A DNA stretch of 64,000 bases from XYD12-FULL-36-8 sp964391015 (GTDB lineage: Bacteria > Bacteroidota > Ignavibacteria > Ignavibacteriales > Ignavibacteriaceae), in the NCBI GenBank assembly GCA_964391015.1, contig CAYMKU010000010.1, positions 1 through 64,000 on the forward strand, read 5' to 3'. Under the pieces are notes generated by a model that worked only from the letters and a program-made list of their open reading frames with translations, searched no databases and was not told the DNA's origin. Position numbers and translations under genes: made by a program. Positions 50,476 through 58,757 of this stretch are shown one piece after another; positions within the stretch are counted from its first letter, which is position 1; every line of letters begins with the position of its first letter.

Positions 50476-51512
50476 ACAGATATTTCTCCAAGTGCTGCAA
50501 TTTGTTCAAATATTTTTATATCTGTTATCAAATCCCACGAACTTCTTACAAAAATCTTTCCAACATCATATGAAGAAAATGTCTCGACTGGTTCACCAAT
50601 GGCAAGTTTAACAAGTGCATGAGGAAGATTTTGTCCCGCTGAAGGTGCAAGATAAACCCACGCAGGGAACCTAGGGTTGATTTCTAATAGATAATATTCT
50701 CCGGTATCGGATGATTTTATAAACTCAAGTTCTAATCCGCTTTTCCATTTAGTTCTTTCAATAATTCTTTTCGATAAATCTATTATTGTTTTATCGTCAA
50801 TTGTAATTCCTGCCCAGCCCTTTCCTTTATCTGTTATATATAACTTCCTCATTGAAACCACACCAACGGTTCTACCAGTTCCATCTCCTAACCCAACAAC
50901 ATTAAATTCATCTCCCTTCACGTATTCCTGAATTATGATAGGATATCCCCATTTAGCGTTTAACTTGTTGAAAGAATGAACTGTTTCCTCAAAATTATTA
51001 ACGATATAAGCATCGTAAAAAATACCCTTAACCACTGCGGGATATTTTATTTTTGATGATTGTGAATAAAGATCATGCAGTGAGCCAATTAGTAAATTTC
51101 TAGGGACCCTTATTTGATTATTTTCGCAGAATTTGAAGAGATTATCTTTGGAACGAATATTTAATTGTTCAATTGTGGGGAGAAATAATTTTATTCCCAT
51201 CTGGTTCAGTTTTGGCTGAAGCTTTACAAATCCATAAAGTTCAGAATCAAGTGTTGGTATTATAAGATCAAGTTTTTCTTTTTGATGAATTTGTTCAATT
51301 CTTGCAAGCAATGGTTCAAGCCCCCCAGAGGGGTAGGGGATCATGTATGATTTTTCAACCAATCCCTTCATGTAAATTCCAGGATCAAGCGAATCGTAAA
51401 TTAAACCAATTAAACTCCCATTAAATTCTTTAGACTCTTTTATACTTCTAACTACCGGAACACCTGGTCCCGGATTATCGGTTGCATTTAAACCTGTAAC
51501 GGCTATTTTCAT
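50472..51512 (-). CDS. ATP-grasp ligase (carbamoyl-phosphate-synthase-like)
   Basis: A 346-residue ATP-grasp enzyme. The N-terminal Rossmann-like domain starts KIAVTGLNATDNPGPGVPV, the central ATP-binding part has KYPAVVKGIFYDAY and IIIQEYVKGDEFNVVGLG, and the metal site is YYLLEINPRFPAWVYLAPSAG with family E-x-N-P. The acyl-phosphate mechanism implies amide or peptide bond formation. It overlaps the PqqD-like gene and the decarboxylase by 4 nt each, so the three are almost certainly translated together. Substrates are unknown; an amino acid or short peptide is the simplest guess. Confidence 0.85.
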   Translation of the reverse strand: MKIAVTGLNATDNPGPGVPVVRSIKESKEFNGSLIGLIYDSLDPGIYMKGLVEKSYMIPYPSGGLEPLLARIEQIHQKEKLDLIIPTLDSELYGFVKLQPKLNQMGIKLFLPTIEQLNIRSKDNLFKFCENNQIRVPRNLLIGSLHDLYSQSSKIKYPAVVKGIFYDAYIVNNFEETVHSFNKLNAKWGYPIIIQEYVKGDEFNVVGLGDGTGRTVGVVSMRKLYITDKGKGWAGITIDDKTIIDLSKRIIERTKWKSGLELEFIKSSDTGEYYLLEINPRFPAWVYLAPSAGQNLPHALVKLAIGEPVETFSSYDVGKIFVRSSWDLITDIKIFEQIAALGEISV

Positions 51513-51763
51513 TCTTTTTTGAGTATTGAATAATGTTTTAGTTGTGTAATGAAGTCAGCAAAATCTTTGCTGGCGGTTGTCTTGTCTATTTCGTAATCAT
51601 TTACAATTGAATTAATTATATCTTCCTCGGAAGATTTGAATCGGACAAGATTAAATATCTCTTTGCCAATTTGATTAAGGGTAAATGTTTCTCCTGTTCC
51701 AGCAAGAAATAAAAAACCGGATTCGCTTATTGCAATATTCTCTGGAATAATAAAATTGTTCAT
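51509..51763 (-). CDS. PqqD-family peptide-binding protein
   Basis: Small 84-residue protein with the PqqD/RRE-like winged helix pattern: IAISESGFLFLAG, then TFTLNQIGKEIFNLV (the family FxLNxxGxxIW-like segment), ESDIIN-type helix and FADFITQLKHYSIL. PqqD domains hand precursor peptides to modifying enzymes, but no radical SAM or precursor peptide gene is next to it. Length is normal for a stand-alone PqqD. It begins 15 nt downstream of the T9SS protein gene and overlaps the ATP-grasp gene by 4 nt. It could bind a peptide handled by that ligase. Confidence 0.83.
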   Translation of the reverse strand: MNNFIIPENIAISESGFLFLAGTGETFTLNQIGKEIFNLVRFKSSEEDIINSIVNDYEIDKTTASKDFADFITQLKHYSILKKE

Positions 51764-51778
51764 AGTATATATTAAAAC

Positions 51779-52612
51779 TTATTTTAATAAAATCATTTTA
51801 CGGCATTCGCTGGCAGTGTTAGAGTTTACTTGATAAACATAAACTCCGCTTGGCTGTTTATTTCCATTATTGTTTGTCCCGTCCCATACAATTTCATTTT
51901 TACCAGTATGATTTGACTCTCGGGTTATAGTTTTAATCAACTCACCCTTAACATCATATATTTTTATTTGAACAGCGCTTTCAACAGGGAGATCGAATTT
52001 TATTGTTGTATTTGGATTAAATGGATTGGGGAAATTCTGATACAGGTGGAAATTTTCTGGGGAGGAAAATTCTTCAATTCCCATTGAGGTGGTAGAGTAA
52101 ACTTCATAACTAAATCCATTAAAAAGGGGATAATCATATTTATAAATAATGAGTTCATTCAACCCATCACTGTTTACATCTTGGAGGAATGGATATGAAA
52201 AATAAAAACCAATTTGATTTCTATCTAAAATCACTTCATTCGTTGAAATATCAAATATCTTTACGGATTGTCTGTATGGTGAAGTGCCATAATAAGCAAG
52301 CACGTAAAAGTCCATAACTCCGTTACCGTTCAAATCTCCGCCAATATTATAGAGGTTTAATCCTGCAAGTATTTCATTTTGGTTGAATGTGTATGTGTAT
52401 TGCGGTGTGAGTGAAAAACCATCTCCCATGATACGGAAAGATGTTGAATCTAGCTGATAAATCCTTTGCTTCCATGAATTGCCAACCTTTTCAAAGTCGA
52501 CCCAGCCTGATAATGTATTGTAATTCATTTGTGATGAGTTCCAAATTAAATTAATCTGTGAAAAGGTCAATCTGGATGTGAATAATATGAAAATAAAAAC
52601 GTAGCGGTGCAT
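51779..52612 (-). CDS. Secreted T9SS type A sorting-domain protein, operon leader
   Basis: A 277-residue protein. A short signal peptide (about residues 1-18, ending RLTFSQ) is followed by a body that includes two calcium-loop-like or FG-GAP-like segments, DLNGNGVMDFYVLAY and DVNSDGLNELIIYKY. The C-terminal about 85 residues are a T9SS type A sorting domain with YQNFPNPFNPNTTIKFDLP, WDGTNNNGNKQPSGVYVYQV and a KKMIL-like end (RKMILLK). It is probably exported through the outer membrane by T9SS. It lies 15 nt before pqqD-like and so may be the operon's first gene; whether it is a substrate of the system is a guess. Confidence 0.85.
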   Translation of the reverse strand: MHRYVFIFILFTSRLTFSQINLIWNSSQMNYNTLSGWVDFEKVGNSWKQRIYQLDSTSFRIMGDGFSLTPQYTYTFNQNEILAGLNLYNIGGDLNGNGVMDFYVLAYYGTSPYRQSVKIFDISTNEVILDRNQIGFYFSYPFLQDVNSDGLNELIIYKYDYPLFNGFSYEVYSTTSMGIEEFSSPENFHLYQNFPNPFNPNTTIKFDLPVESAVQIKIYDVKGELIKTITRESNHTGKNEIVWDGTNNNGNKQPSGVYVYQVNSNTASECRKMILLK

Positions 52613-52823
52613 AAAAATTTCGATTAATGTTAGTTATGAGACAATAATTACTTTGGTTGAGTTTAAAAAATAAACGAATAATTCTATTCAGAACCTTCAA
52701 AATACTCATATAAAACAAAATCAAAAAATGTCATAATGTTCAATTCTAACTTCTTTTATCAACTTCGGCAAAAAACTCCGTATGGCAAGTTCAATCTATA
52801 GTTATCCATATCACAAAATTCCT

Positions 52824-52852
52824 TTGATACTAGTAGTCATGTTTTCTATCTT
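52824..52852 (+). promoter_or_regulatory. Candidate sigma-70-like promoter
   Basis: TTGATA at 52824, a 17-nt spacer, and TATCTT at 52847. It lies 73 nt upstream of the start of the gene at 52925. Match to consensus is 5/6 and 4/6, so it is only a candidate. Confidence 0.35.
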
Positions 52853-52910
52853 TCTCTATTCTCGTACGACTCAACTGCAGGAGATGTAAATAATTTTTCA
52901 TTCACTAATT

Positions 52911-52916
52911 AAGGAG
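52911..52916 (+). promoter_or_regulatory. Strong ribosome binding site AAGGAG
   Basis: AAGGAG 8 nt before the ATG at 52925. It fixes that start. Strong sites like this are uncommon in this window; the other clear ones are at 61931 and 60076. Confidence 0.7.
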
Positions 52917-52924
52917 CTACTCAA

Positions 52925-53701
52925 ATGCGTTTTAAACAGGTTCTTTGTTTGTACTCGGGGGCAATATTATTTTGTGCTTCACAATTTTCATTTGCACAAG
53001 AAGAAAAGAAAGATCAGCTTTTTGTAATACATGAAGAGATTGCAAAAGTTGATATGCTTGATCAATATGAAAAGACTTCGCTTGAGTGGGTTAAAATGAT
53101 GCACGATGCAGGGTTAGATATAACCCAAATTCATGCTTCACAATCAAATGATTTTCATTATTATTACCTTATTCCAATTTCGAACTATGCTGAAATTGAT
53201 GGTATCTTTCCCAAATTCCAAGAAGCAACAAGTAAGATAGATAAAGAAAAGTGGAGTAAGTTTTCGCAGGAAAACGATAGGACAATTGAGAGTCATAAAG
53301 AATTTGTTGCAAGGTGGTCGGCAAACTTATCCTATGAACCCCAAGAGCCCAGGCTTAAACAAGATGAAGCCAAGTTTATCCATTGGATATTTTTCCATTA
53401 CAAATTAGAAAAACGTAAAGAGGTTATGGAAGTTCTTAAAGAATGGAAAAAGTTGTATGAAGATAAAAATATTACTCATGGATATGATATTTGGTTAATG
53501 GACATGGGTATGGATAATAATTTGATGGTACTAACCGAACAAGCAAAAGATGGCAAGGACTTCTACCAAGCTATGGATGATATTGATAAAAAGGTTCAGC
53601 AGGAAGAACAAAAATTGTGGGCGAAGTTTTCTCCTCTTGTAACTAGTATCGAGCAAAAGTTTGGAAAAATAAGACCAGATCTTAGCTATTACAAAAAGTA
53701 A
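52925..53701 (+). CDS. Secreted protein with internally duplicated alpha/beta domain (unknown function)
   Basis: A 258-residue protein with a signal peptide (about 1-24, ending FSFAQ). The mature part is two similar halves, about 33-128 and 137-245. Each begins with a strand (QLFVIHEEIAKVDML; FIHWIFFHYKLEK), then a helix with a Tyr/Trp pattern, a strand with H/D-rich turns, and a helix ending in WSKF or WAKF. That looks like two copies of a ferredoxin-like (dimeric alpha/beta barrel) unit. I do not recognise the family. It is separately promoted, divergent from the PqqD operon, with a strong ribosome binding site. Confidence 0.65.
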   Translation: MRFKQVLCLYSGAILFCASQFSFAQEEKKDQLFVIHEEIAKVDMLDQYEKTSLEWVKMMHDAGLDITQIHASQSNDFHYYYLIPISNYAEIDGIFPKFQEATSKIDKEKWSKFSQENDRTIESHKEFVARWSANLSYEPQEPRLKQDEAKFIHWIFFHYKLEKRKEVMEVLKEWKKLYEDKNITHGYDIWLMDMGMDNNLMVLTEQAKDGKDFYQAMDDIDKKVQQEEQKLWAKFSPLVTSIEQKFGKIRPDLSYYKK

Positions 53702-53735
53702 AGCTTATCCTATTATTTATTTGAATTGAGTTTAT

Positions 53736-53782
53736 GTTCGATATTCTGTAATTAATTTTATAAAAAATATCGGATATCGAAC
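53736..53782. repeat. Inverted repeat between convergent genes
   Basis: GTTCGATATTC (53736) pairs with GGATATCGAAC (ending 53782) over 11 bp with one G-U pair. The loop is 25 nt of mostly A and T. It lies between convergent genes and could act in termination, but there is no T tract; it is similar in style to REP-like elements. Confidence 0.45.
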
Positions 53783-53820
53783 TATGAACTGTAGTGTTCT
53801 AAATACTTAAAGTCTATTGA

Positions 53821-54849
53821 TTATAATGATTCAAGTTTTGCGTTTAGTTTATCTAAGTCAAAACTTTCATAATTCCAATCGCCAATAACGTTTCCGTAGT
53901 TCATAAGCACGACTCTCGGTGGATGGTTATTGATTAGTGGGAAAAAAGTCTGTGCCGATATAATTTTATATGGAAATGTCGTTTCGGCGGCTTCAAAAAA
54001 TCCCTTTATCTGCTCGTCTTTTCCAAGAAATAAAACATAAATCGGTGGAAAATTCTTCCAATCTTTTTTTGCTTGCCCTAGCTTATGTGCAGTTTCCATA
54101 CAGTCTTCACAATCTAAACTGAATAGGCAAACAAGTTTTATCCCCTCATCAAGATTAACCGTTTGGTTGCTGCCGAAATCTTTGAACGGTGCAAAAACGG
54201 AAACAGATTTTGTTTTAGTCTTATCATCCTTTGTTACAGCCAAAGTTTCTTTTTTGTTTTGTGTAGTATCTCGCTCGTTTACTATTTCTGAATGAGAGGT
54301 TGTTATCGCCGAATCCAGAGTTAATGAGGATTCTTCATTTTTCTGCGGAATTTTATATGGCTTAATTTGGAATATTAAAAAGATTCCCGCAAACACAATT
54401 GAAAATATTCCAAAGGGCAAAGAGAAGTTCAGTTTTTTATCGTAAGTAAAATATTTTTTAATGAGGAACAATAGAAAAATCAAAATTATATTTTTTATTA
54501 GAGCTTCGAGAGAGGACATAGGTATGAACTCACCAAAACAGCCGCAGTTTTTGCTGCCACTTCCAGATGCGATAATAAAAATCAGTTGAATACAGAAAAC
54601 AAAAAGCAATAAAAATGAGAAAGGAATTGCTATCTTTTTTACAAAAACCGAAATGAAAAAACTAAAACCTAAAAAGAGTTCAATGCTGATAATGAATCTT
54701 GAAAGATAAGGCGCTACACTCCAATCTGTTATTTCCTGATTAACTATTGTTAAGTCAAATGCTTCAATTGGAAATAATTTTGACACTGCTGAGACAATAA
54801 AAAGAGAACCAAGAATAAATCTCAGTAGCCAAATTAATTTATTGCTCAT
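53821..54849 (-). CDS. MauE/DoxX-like membrane protein fused to thioredoxin-like domain
   Basis: A 342-residue protein. The first half holds about five hydrophobic helices typical of the MauE/DoxX redox-associated family (LLRFILGSLFIVSAVSKLF; GSKNCGCFGEF with conserved cysteines near residue 101). A linker about 175-215 is followed by a thioredoxin-like domain with a C-x-x-C site, LDCEDCMETAHK (about 245-256). It may shuttle reducing power across the membrane or help make disulfides. The reading frame overlaps the MFS transporter gene by 11 nt. Partner proteins are unknown. Confidence 0.8.
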   Translation of the reverse strand: MSNKLIWLLRFILGSLFIVSAVSKLFPIEAFDLTIVNQEITDWSVAPYLSRFIISIELFLGFSFFISVFVKKIAIPFSFLLLFVFCIQLIFIIASGSGSKNCGCFGEFIPMSSLEALIKNIILIFLLFLIKKYFTYDKKLNFSLPFGIFSIVFAGIFLIFQIKPYKIPQKNEESSLTLDSAITTSHSEIVNERDTTQNKKETLAVTKDDKTKTKSVSVFAPFKDFGSNQTVNLDEGIKLVCLFSLDCEDCMETAHKLGQAKKDWKNFPPIYVLFLGKDEQIKGFFEAAETTFPYKIISAQTFFPLINNHPPRVVLMNYGNVIGDWNYESFDLDKLNAKLESL

Positions 54850-56269
54850 CTGCTTTGTGCTTAAATCCTTTTATCATCCAATTCTTTGCGAGAACTAACC
54901 CAATGGGGCTTATGATTGCAATGAAACCATAAATTAACCACATAGTTTGCGTGTTCATTTCTGAAGACGGAACACCTTCCGGACAATAGTGCATTAAGAA
55001 CCAACCTGAGTAAAGAGAGGTCACAACTTTTGTTAAGAACCATGGAAATTGTCCAATTCCCATGTAAATCCCCGTCATTCCTTTTGGAGCTATTTCCGCA
55101 ACCCACTGTAGAAATCTTGGCTGCCACATTGCTTCACCAATGGTCATGATAATCAAATAACCAAAAACTGCTGGAAGTGTTGGGCCAGTAGCGAGTATGA
55201 AAGTGGGGGATGCCATCACAAAAGTTCCCGCGATCATCATTTTGTATGCATTCTTTTTGGCTGTTAAAGCTGCAACCATTGGAGTTAGAATGAATATTAA
55301 AATCGGATTGAAATTAACAAAGAATTCAAAGTTATCTTGAACTACTCCAGTAAATGCTCTGCTGAAGTAAATCGGAAGAGTCAACCAATTATGGGCAAAT
55401 AATGTTTGTACAGGAATCAAAATGAAAATGAAAAACATGAATCTAAAATCTTTAATCGGAAAGTTTTTCAGATAGAACATTATTTTTTCTTTTGCCGATT
55501 TTTCCTCCTCCGCTTTTTTATCAGCTTCAATTTTTTCCTTAGTTTCATTGCTCGATTCATTAATTGCATTTTCAACAGTTTTTTTAGTGAGAAAAACTGC
55601 GACCACAATTATACCAGCAACTGTTAAAGCAAAGTAAACCCAAAAGACGGCTAAAATTCCCTGACCATTTGTATCAAAAGCTTTTCGAACTGGCGGACCA
55701 ATTAATCCTGGCAAGAATCCGCCTAAATTCATCAAAGCGTACAACATGGCATAGCCCATTGCAGAAGTTTTTTCATTTGTAAATTGCTTTACTGCTGCAT
55801 AACAAGCTGGTTGATAAATTCCATACCCTAAAATGATTCCCAATATTCCCAGCATTGCAACAAGGTGAGCTGACGACCACAATCCCACATTGGAGGTAAT
55901 ATTCGGACCAATTGTTAAAAATAATCTTCCAATTAACATGAAACCCAAAGCATAAAGAAGCGATTTTCTAACCCCAATCCAATCTACGGTTGCACCAAGA
56001 AAAAGCATCGCGAGAGTAATACCTGCAGTTTGTATTCCAACCATCTGTCCTGCACTTATGTCATCAAGCTTTATATAATTATTGAAATAGATCACAAGAT
56101 AGCCAACAATCCCAAAGTATGTTATCCCTTCGAGCAGATAAGAAAGATTGATTCCCCACAATGCACGGGATGCTTTAAATAGATCCTTGAACGGTTGTGT
56201 TACTTCTCGAATAGTTTTTTGGATGACACCTTCTTCAGGTAAATTGTTTGTTGTGTTTGTATCAGCCAT
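54839..56269 (-). CDS. MFS transporter
   Basis: A 476-residue protein with about 12 to 13 hydrophobic helices. The signature loop 2-3 region is LGATVDWIGVRKSLLYALG, as in MFS G-x-x-x-D-R-x-G-R-R. There is an extended acidic/lysine-rich cytoplasmic loop between the halves (EKIEADKKAEEEKSAKEK). Similarity in style to the POT/peptide-type MFS is weak. Substrate unknown. It lies upstream of the DoxX-thioredoxin gene and is probably co-transcribed. Confidence 0.85.
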   Translation of the reverse strand: MADTNTTNNLPEEGVIQKTIREVTQPFKDLFKASRALWGINLSYLLEGITYFGIVGYLVIYFNNYIKLDDISAGQMVGIQTAGITLAMLFLGATVDWIGVRKSLLYALGFMLIGRLFLTIGPNITSNVGLWSSAHLVAMLGILGIILGYGIYQPACYAAVKQFTNEKTSAMGYAMLYALMNLGGFLPGLIGPPVRKAFDTNGQGILAVFWVYFALTVAGIIVVAVFLTKKTVENAINESSNETKEKIEADKKAEEEKSAKEKIMFYLKNFPIKDFRFMFFIFILIPVQTLFAHNWLTLPIYFSRAFTGVVQDNFEFFVNFNPILIFILTPMVAALTAKKNAYKMMIAGTFVMASPTFILATGPTLPAVFGYLIIMTIGEAMWQPRFLQWVAEIAPKGMTGIYMGIGQFPWFLTKVVTSLYSGWFLMHYCPEGVPSSEMNTQTMWLIYGFIAIISPIGLVLAKNWMIKGFKHKADEQ

Positions 56270-56728
56270 AGTATCCTCAGAAAATTTTTAGATTAATTTT
56301 AAAGTCAATGTAGTTTTACCATTATCAAACATAAACAGGCGGCGAGTAATTAGACAAATTGTAAAGTGCAATATGGATATTTCTACTAGTTACAGAATTT
56401 TTACTAAAACCTTGGCAAAGTTAAGTAAAAAACAAATCTTATTTGAAGGACAAGCTCTAATTTTATTTGATAAGTAGTGAAGAATCCCTATGGCTTAGTC
56501 CGACTGAGTTTATTTTTCAAAAAACAGTTTATCCATAATTATTTTTTTGTGAGAATTAATCCTTTGTAAAGCAATGACAATTGGTTTTAGTCAGAGTGTT
56601 TTAAAAGAAAATGGTTGTATTAATTTGTATTTGATTTGAGAATAATTTAAGATTATTTTCGTATTAAAGACTTTGAAGCAGCTAAATGGAAAGTTTTCTA
56701 TACTATTTTAAAAAATAAAAACGAGATT
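56270..56728. other. Intergenic region of 459 bp, no gene supported
   Basis: Between the divergent MFS transporter (minus) and DUF2203 (plus) genes. A 34-codon open frame at 56373-56477 (plus) has no convincing ribosome binding site and no recognisable sequence, so it is not called. No long hairpin or tRNA-like structure was found. Promoters for both neighbours must lie here. Confidence 0.45.
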
Positions 56729-57106
56729 ATGATTACAGAAACCAAATATTTTACTCCTCCTGAAGCGGTTAGAACTCTTCCACTTGTTAAAAAAATAGTT
56801 GAAGACATTTTAAATGTAACAAAAGAAGTGCGCTTGTATGCCGAAGATGTAAACGGTAAAATTGAAGATGACCCATACATTAAAAAAATGACAGAATATA
56901 TTGAGGGGTTTATTAAGGAGCTTGAAGAGATTGGTTGTTTTTACAAGGATTGGAATTTCACAATTGGATTAGTGGACTTTCCTGCAATTATAGACGGAGA
57001 AGAAGTTTTTCTCTGCTGGCGCAGCGATGAGGAATCCATTAGATTTTATCACGGCTTGGATACTGGTTTTGCTGGAAGGAAAAAAATTCCCGAAGAATAT
57101 TTGTAG
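56729..57106 (+). CDS. DUF2203 family protein
   Basis: A 125-residue protein matching DUF2203: YFTPPEAVRTLPLVKKIVED at the N-terminus, and the family's C-terminal core VDFPAIIDGEEVFLCWRSDE followed by FYHGLDTGFAGRKKIPE. Function of DUF2203 is not established. It appears to be monocistronic, with a good terminator 26 nt after the stop. Confidence 0.88.
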   Translation: MITETKYFTPPEAVRTLPLVKKIVEDILNVTKEVRLYAEDVNGKIEDDPYIKKMTEYIEGFIKELEEIGCFYKDWNFTIGLVDFPAIIDGEEVFLCWRSDEESIRFYHGLDTGFAGRKKIPEEYL

Positions 57107-57131
57107 GTTCAAAATTTAGTGTGATGCAAAT

Positions 57132-57158
57132 AAAAACCACTGCCGAGCAGTGGTTTTT
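57132..57158. terminator. Bidirectional intrinsic terminator
   Basis: Perfect 12-bp stem AAAAACCACTGC / GCAGTGGTTTTT with a CGA loop; the arms themselves provide A and T tracts. Positioned between the convergent DUF2203 and lipoprotein genes, so it can act for both strands. Confidence 0.9.
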
Positions 57159-57182
57159 ATATTTTGAAGAGTTGTTTATTTT

Positions 57183-57611
57183 TTATTCATCTTCAAGAAC
57201 AAACTCAGCGGATGAGGTTGCTGTCTGCTGAGTGTTCATGTCTTTCACATTAAAGATTACTCTATAATTCCCTTCGGCATAAGTTGAATCTAGATCGAAC
57301 TGGGTTTCCAAATCAACGTCCATCATATTTTCGTTTTTCATTTTGTCTTCTGTTCGGCTAATCATAGACTTTATGGTATCTCCGGCAGGAGTAACGAGAT
57401 CGATCTCGTAAGATAGCAAAGCGGTAAAAGTCCCACCCTCTTCTTTTTGGAAAAATCCTTTTACTCTTGTGGTTGCGTTAACTTCCCAGCTTTCTCCAAG
57501 ATCATAAGCGAATGCTTCGGCATTGTATGCTTCGAGTTTTGTTTGTTCATCTTTTCCGCAGCCTGCTAGAATGAAAACATAAGTAAAAAATGCCAATAGG
57601 AAATATTTCAT
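57183..57611 (-). CDS. Predicted lipoprotein (unknown function)
   Basis: A 142-residue protein with a lipoprotein signal peptide and lipobox LAGC (cysteine at residue 18). The rest (20-142) is a single small beta-rich domain with repeated hydrophobic/Thr pattern (WEVNATTRVKGFF, TALLSYEIDLVTPAG, GNYRVIFNVKD) that resembles an immunoglobulin-like fold. No catalytic residues are evident. It lies 29 nt downstream of serC and could share its transcript. Function unknown. Confidence 0.7.
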   Translation of the reverse strand: MKYFLLAFFTYVFILAGCGKDEQTKLEAYNAEAFAYDLGESWEVNATTRVKGFFQKEEGGTFTALLSYEIDLVTPAGDTIKSMISRTEDKMKNENMMDVDLETQFDLDSTYAEGNYRVIFNVKDMNTQQTATSSAEFVLEDE

Positions 57612-57640
57612 GATATCCTCAAATAATATTTTCTAAATAA

Positions 57641-58729
57641 TTATCCGTTCTTCTTTTGGAAATCTTTCATAAAGCTGACCAAATCTTCAACGCCTTTTTT
57701 AGGGAAAGCATTGTAAATTGATGCACGTAATCCGCCGACTGAGCGATGACCCTTCAAGCCGTCAAATCCGGCAGCAGTTGCTTCAGAGACTAATTTCTTT
57801 TCTAAGTCTTCAGTTGCAAGGTTGAACGTTATATTCATTAACGAACGGCTATCATTATCAGCGTGACCTTTGTAGAATCCACCGCTTTCATCAATACATT
57901 TGTAAAGAATATCAGCTTTTTCTTTGTTGATTTTATGCATACCATCTAATCCTCCTAATCCTTTTAACCATCTGGTAACTAATGCGATGATATAAATTCC
58001 AAAAGTGTTAGGAGTGTTGTACAAAGAATTGTTCTCAACGTGAATTTTGTAGTTAAGCATTGTGTGAAGCGAGTCAGAGCTTCTTTCGAGCATATCTTTT
58101 CGAATAATAACAAAAGTAACTCCCGATGGCCCTATATTTTTCTGAGCACCGGCATATATCAAAGCGTACTTATTCACATCAATTTTTTTGTGGAGGATGT
58201 CTGATGAGGCATCGCAAACCAAAGGAACATTTCCAATTTCTGGTTCTTTATGCCATTCAGTTCCGAAGATTGTATTGTTGGAAGTGTAGTGAACATAATC
58301 GGCATGAGGATCGAGCTTCAACTCTTCCTGTTTAGGAATCCGCTTAAAGTTTCCATCTTCAGTTGATGCGGCAATGTTGACAGTTCCAACTCTCTTTGCT
58401 TCTTTGACCGCCTTCTTCGACCAGCTTCCTGTTACAATGTAATCGGCTTTTTTATTTTTTACCATCAAGTTTAATGGTACCATTGAGAACTGCAGGCTTG
58501 CTCCTCCTTGCAGAAAGAGGAGTTCGTAATTATCGCCAATGCCTAGCAGTGATTTTAATCCATCTTTTGCTTCAGCAATAATTTTGTCAAATGTTTTGGA
58601 ACGGTGGCTTATTTCCAGAATTGACATTCCAACTCCTGGAAGTGCCCACAATTGTTCTTGTGCTTCTTTTAGTACTGGTTCTGGTAAAATAGCTGGACCA
58701 GCGGCAAAGTTATAAATTCTTTTTTCCAT
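57641..58729 (-). CDS. serC: Phosphoserine aminotransferase
   Basis: Converts 3-phosphohydroxypyruvate and glutamate to phosphoserine. The 362-residue PLP enzyme has NFAAGPAILPEPVLKEAQ, SILEISHRSKTF, LFLQGGASLQFSMVP, the Schiff-base lysine K197 in YAGAQKNIGPSG, and a C-terminal GHRSVGGLRASIYNAFP. All typical signatures are present. serA and serB are not in the window; the DUF1015 gene is upstream on the same strand, across an inverted repeat. Confidence 0.97.
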   Translation of the reverse strand: MEKRIYNFAAGPAILPEPVLKEAQEQLWALPGVGMSILEISHRSKTFDKIIAEAKDGLKSLLGIGDNYELLFLQGGASLQFSMVPLNLMVKNKKADYIVTGSWSKKAVKEAKRVGTVNIAASTEDGNFKRIPKQEELKLDPHADYVHYTSNNTIFGTEWHKEPEIGNVPLVCDASSDILHKKIDVNKYALIYAGAQKNIGPSGVTFVIIRKDMLERSSDSLHTMLNYKIHVENNSLYNTPNTFGIYIIALVTRWLKGLGGLDGMHKINKEKADILYKCIDESGGFYKGHADNDSRSLMNITFNLATEDLEKKLVSEATAAGFDGLKGHRSVGGLRASIYNAFPKKGVEDLVSFMKDFQKKNG

Positions 58730-58757
58730 TAAAGTTTTCCTTTTATTTTGTGATTAA

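Larger units (their letters stand above)
52613..52924. other. Divergent intergenic region, 312 bp
   Basis: Separates the minus-strand PqqD/ATP-grasp operon from the plus-strand duplicated-domain gene. No open frame with family resemblance is seen. It holds a candidate plus-strand promoter (52824-52852) and a strong ribosome binding site (52911-52916). No palindrome long enough to call an operator was found. Confidence 0.5.

Noticed and set aside
56373..56477. 34-codon frame in the MFS-DUF2203 gap
   Set aside because: No convincing ribosome binding site, no similarity that I can see, and length near what AT-rich DNA gives by chance.
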